Shown: positions 13,099 through 14,238 of the stretch, one piece after another
How the letters are laid out: the number at the start of each line of letters is the position of its first letter
Numbering within the stretch: the stretch's first letter is position 1
Assembly: GCA_947372225.1 (NCBI GenBank)
Contig: CANBSV010000068.1
Location: 1-14,238, forward strand
Direction of reading: 5' to 3'
Source of the DNA: Burkholderiales bacterium
GTDB taxonomy: Bacteria > Pseudomonadota > Gammaproteobacteria > Burkholderiales > Burkholderiaceae_C
DNA: 14,238 nucleotides
Notes under the pieces: generated by a model
The model's database searches: none
Told to the model about the DNA's origin: nothing
The model's input: only the letters and a program-made list of their open reading frames with translations
Made by a program: the position numbers and the translations under genes

Positions 13099-13671
13099 AT
13101 GCGCTACCCATCTTTTGCGGCCGCCTCGGTGATCACGCTGGCGCTGACCACCCTCTCATGTGCGGCATTGGCCCAGAAAGTGGCCATGTCGACCAGCCTT
13201 GGCGAAGTCGTTCTCGAGCTCGATGCTGCCAAGGCACCCAAGACCGTCGACAACTTCGTGCAGTACGTGAACGCTGGCCATTACAACGGCACGGTTTTTC
13301 ATCGGGTCATCGAGAACTTCATGATCCAAGGCGGTGGGTTCTCTGCGGACATGAAGGAAAAACCCACTCGCGCACCGATCGGACTTGAAAGCAAGAACGG
13401 CCTGAGCAATGTGCGCGGCTCGATCGCCATGGCGCGCACGATGGACCCGAATTCGGCCACCGCGCAGTTTTTCATCAACGTCAAGGACAACGGTTTTCTC
13501 AACGCCTCCAACTCGCCCGACGGCAACGGTTATGCGGTGTTTGGCAAAGTTGTCTCTGGCATGGATGTCGTCGACAAGATCCGCGCAGTGAAAACAGGCA
13601 ACAAGGGTCCGTTTCAAGACGTTCCCGTCGAGCCGGTTGTCATCACGAAGATGGTGATCCTTAAGCCGTGA
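13099..13671 (+). CDS. ppiA: Periplasmic peptidyl-prolyl cis-trans isomerase (cyclophilin)
   Basis: A cyclophilin-type rotamase that speeds cis-trans isomerisation of X-Pro bonds. A signal peptide (1-25, AALA then Gln26) sends it to the periplasm; the Cys at 21 lacks a proper lipobox, so it is not a lipoprotein. The catalytic core is intact: FHRVIENFMIQGG (67-79) with catalytic Arg69 and Gln77, MARTMDPNSATAQFFINV (111-128) with Gln123 and Phe125, and GYAVFGKVVSGMDVVDKI (144-161). The length of 190 equals that of E. coli PpiA. The ribosome site is strong (CAGGAG, 8 nt upstream). Its paralogue follows 57 nt downstream. Confidence 0.94.
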   Translation: MRYPSFAAASVITLALTTLSCAALAQKVAMSTSLGEVVLELDAAKAPKTVDNFVQYVNAGHYNGTVFHRVIENFMIQGGGFSADMKEKPTRAPIGLESKNGLSNVRGSIAMARTMDPNSATAQFFINVKDNGFLNASNSPDGNGYAVFGKVVSGMDVVDKIRAVKTGNKGPFQDVPVEPVVITKMVILKP

Positions 13672-13728
13672 AGTCGGTTGCCAGCCCGAAAATATCTCTA
13701 CCCTCCCCCTCAGCTAGCACAACAAATC

Positions 13729-14229
13729 ATGAGCAAGAACGTTGAACTGCACACCTCGCATGGCCTGATCCTGATTGAACTTGACGATGTCAAGGCACCT
13801 GCCAGCACTGCCAATTTCCTCACCTACGTTCAAAGTGGTCACTTCGACGGCACCATCTTTCACCGTGTGATCAAGGGCTTCATGATTCAGGGCGGCGGGT
13901 TCGATGCCGACATGAAGCAAAAGCCTTGCGCAGCGCCCATTGCCAACGAAGCAGCCAACGGCCTGAAAAACAAGCGCTATACGCTCGCGATGGCGAGAAC
14001 CTCTGATCCTCACTCGGCAACTGCGCAGTTCTTCATCAACGCCAACGACAACGAGTTTTTGAATTTCAAGAGCGAGACCCAAAGTGGTTGGGGCTACGCC
14101 GTGTTCGGACAGGTGATTGGCGGCACCGAGGTGGTTGATGCCATCGAAGGCGTGAAGACTGGGCGCAAGGGCTTTCACGATGACGTGCCCAACGAGCCCG
14201 TCACGATCGTCAAGGCCGTCGCGGTCTGA
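13729..14229 (+). CDS. ppiB: Cytoplasmic peptidyl-prolyl cis-trans isomerase (cyclophilin)
   Basis: A second cyclophilin, 166 residues, without a signal peptide, close in length to E. coli PpiB (164). Core motifs: FHRVIKGFMIQGGGF (44-58) with Arg46 and Gln54, MARTSDPHSATAQFFINAND (88-107) with Gln100 and Phe102, NEFLNF (108-113), and GYAVFGQVIGGTEVVDAI (122-139). It shares long identical stretches with the preceding gene, so the pair looks like a duplication in which one copy gained or lost a signal peptide. The start at 13729 gives the canonical MSKNVELHTSHG N-terminus; the ribosome site is poor, consistent with readthrough translation from the upstream gene. The window ends 9 nt after its stop, so further cluster members may follow. 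Confidence 0.94.
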   Translation: MSKNVELHTSHGLILIELDDVKAPASTANFLTYVQSGHFDGTIFHRVIKGFMIQGGGFDADMKQKPCAAPIANEAANGLKNKRYTLAMARTSDPHSATAQFFINANDNEFLNFKSETQSGWGYAVFGQVIGGTEVVDAIEGVKTGRKGFHDDVPNEPVTIVKAVAV

Positions 14230-14238
14230 CTCGCGAGA

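Noticed and set aside
1..14238. CRISPR arrays, toxin-antitoxin pairs, phage structural or defence genes
   Set aside because: No regularly spaced repeats and no proteins of these families were seen; the window is mostly core genes plus a short stretch of debris.

Overview
The window reads as chromosomal DNA of a GC-rich betaproteobacterium, most likely Burkholderiales close to Comamonadaceae. Three things suggest this: the housekeeping order cysS / HhH-GPD glycosylase / accA / tilS / lysC / tRNA-Ser, a TPR gene plus two cyclophilin genes diverging from cysS, and a PEP-CTERM exosortase substrate. The assignment rests on recognised protein families and gene order; no database search was made.

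Left part (1-5193) is accessory or lifestyle DNA. It holds the 5' end of a small flagellar rod/hook-type gene on the minus strand (cut by the window edge), a secreted GDSL/SGNH esterase with a PEP-CTERM tail (minus), a Cache-HAMP methyl-accepting chemotaxis protein (plus), a YghU-type glutathione transferase (plus), and a tiny exported Ala/Pro/Lys-rich protein (plus). Clear intrinsic terminators lie after the esterase, well downstream of the chemoreceptor, and after the small protein.

Middle part (about 5274-6180) is mobile-element debris. It contains one end and the truncated first gene of an IS3-family element, an apparent minus-strand fragment of an unrecognised protein, and the C-terminal piece of a large serine recombinase. 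The debris lies next to the 3' end of a tRNA-Ser(GCU) gene. No second IS end and no att-type direct repeat could be found.

Right part is core metabolism. On the minus strand, transcription runs cysS -> DNA glycosylase (4-nt overlap) -> accA -> tilS (14-nt gap) -> lysC -> tRNA-Ser -> terminator. This groups cysteinyl-tRNA synthesis, base-excision repair, fatty-acid synthesis, tRNA-Ile lysidinylation and entry into the aspartate amino-acid pathway. lysC carries an in-frame internal start with its own Shine-Dalgarno, the layout known for overlapping alpha/beta aspartokinase subunits. Diverging from cysS, a plus-strand cluster encodes an exported TPR protein, an exported cyclophilin and a cytoplasmic cyclophilin.

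No CRISPR array, prophage, toxin-antitoxin pair or obviously new multi-gene system was seen. The observations most worth checking are the internal lysC start, a 16-bp palindrome (CTCGGT-N4-ACCGAG) found upstream of two different small genes, the layered debris beside the tRNA, and the possible structured RNA between the chemoreceptor and yghU.
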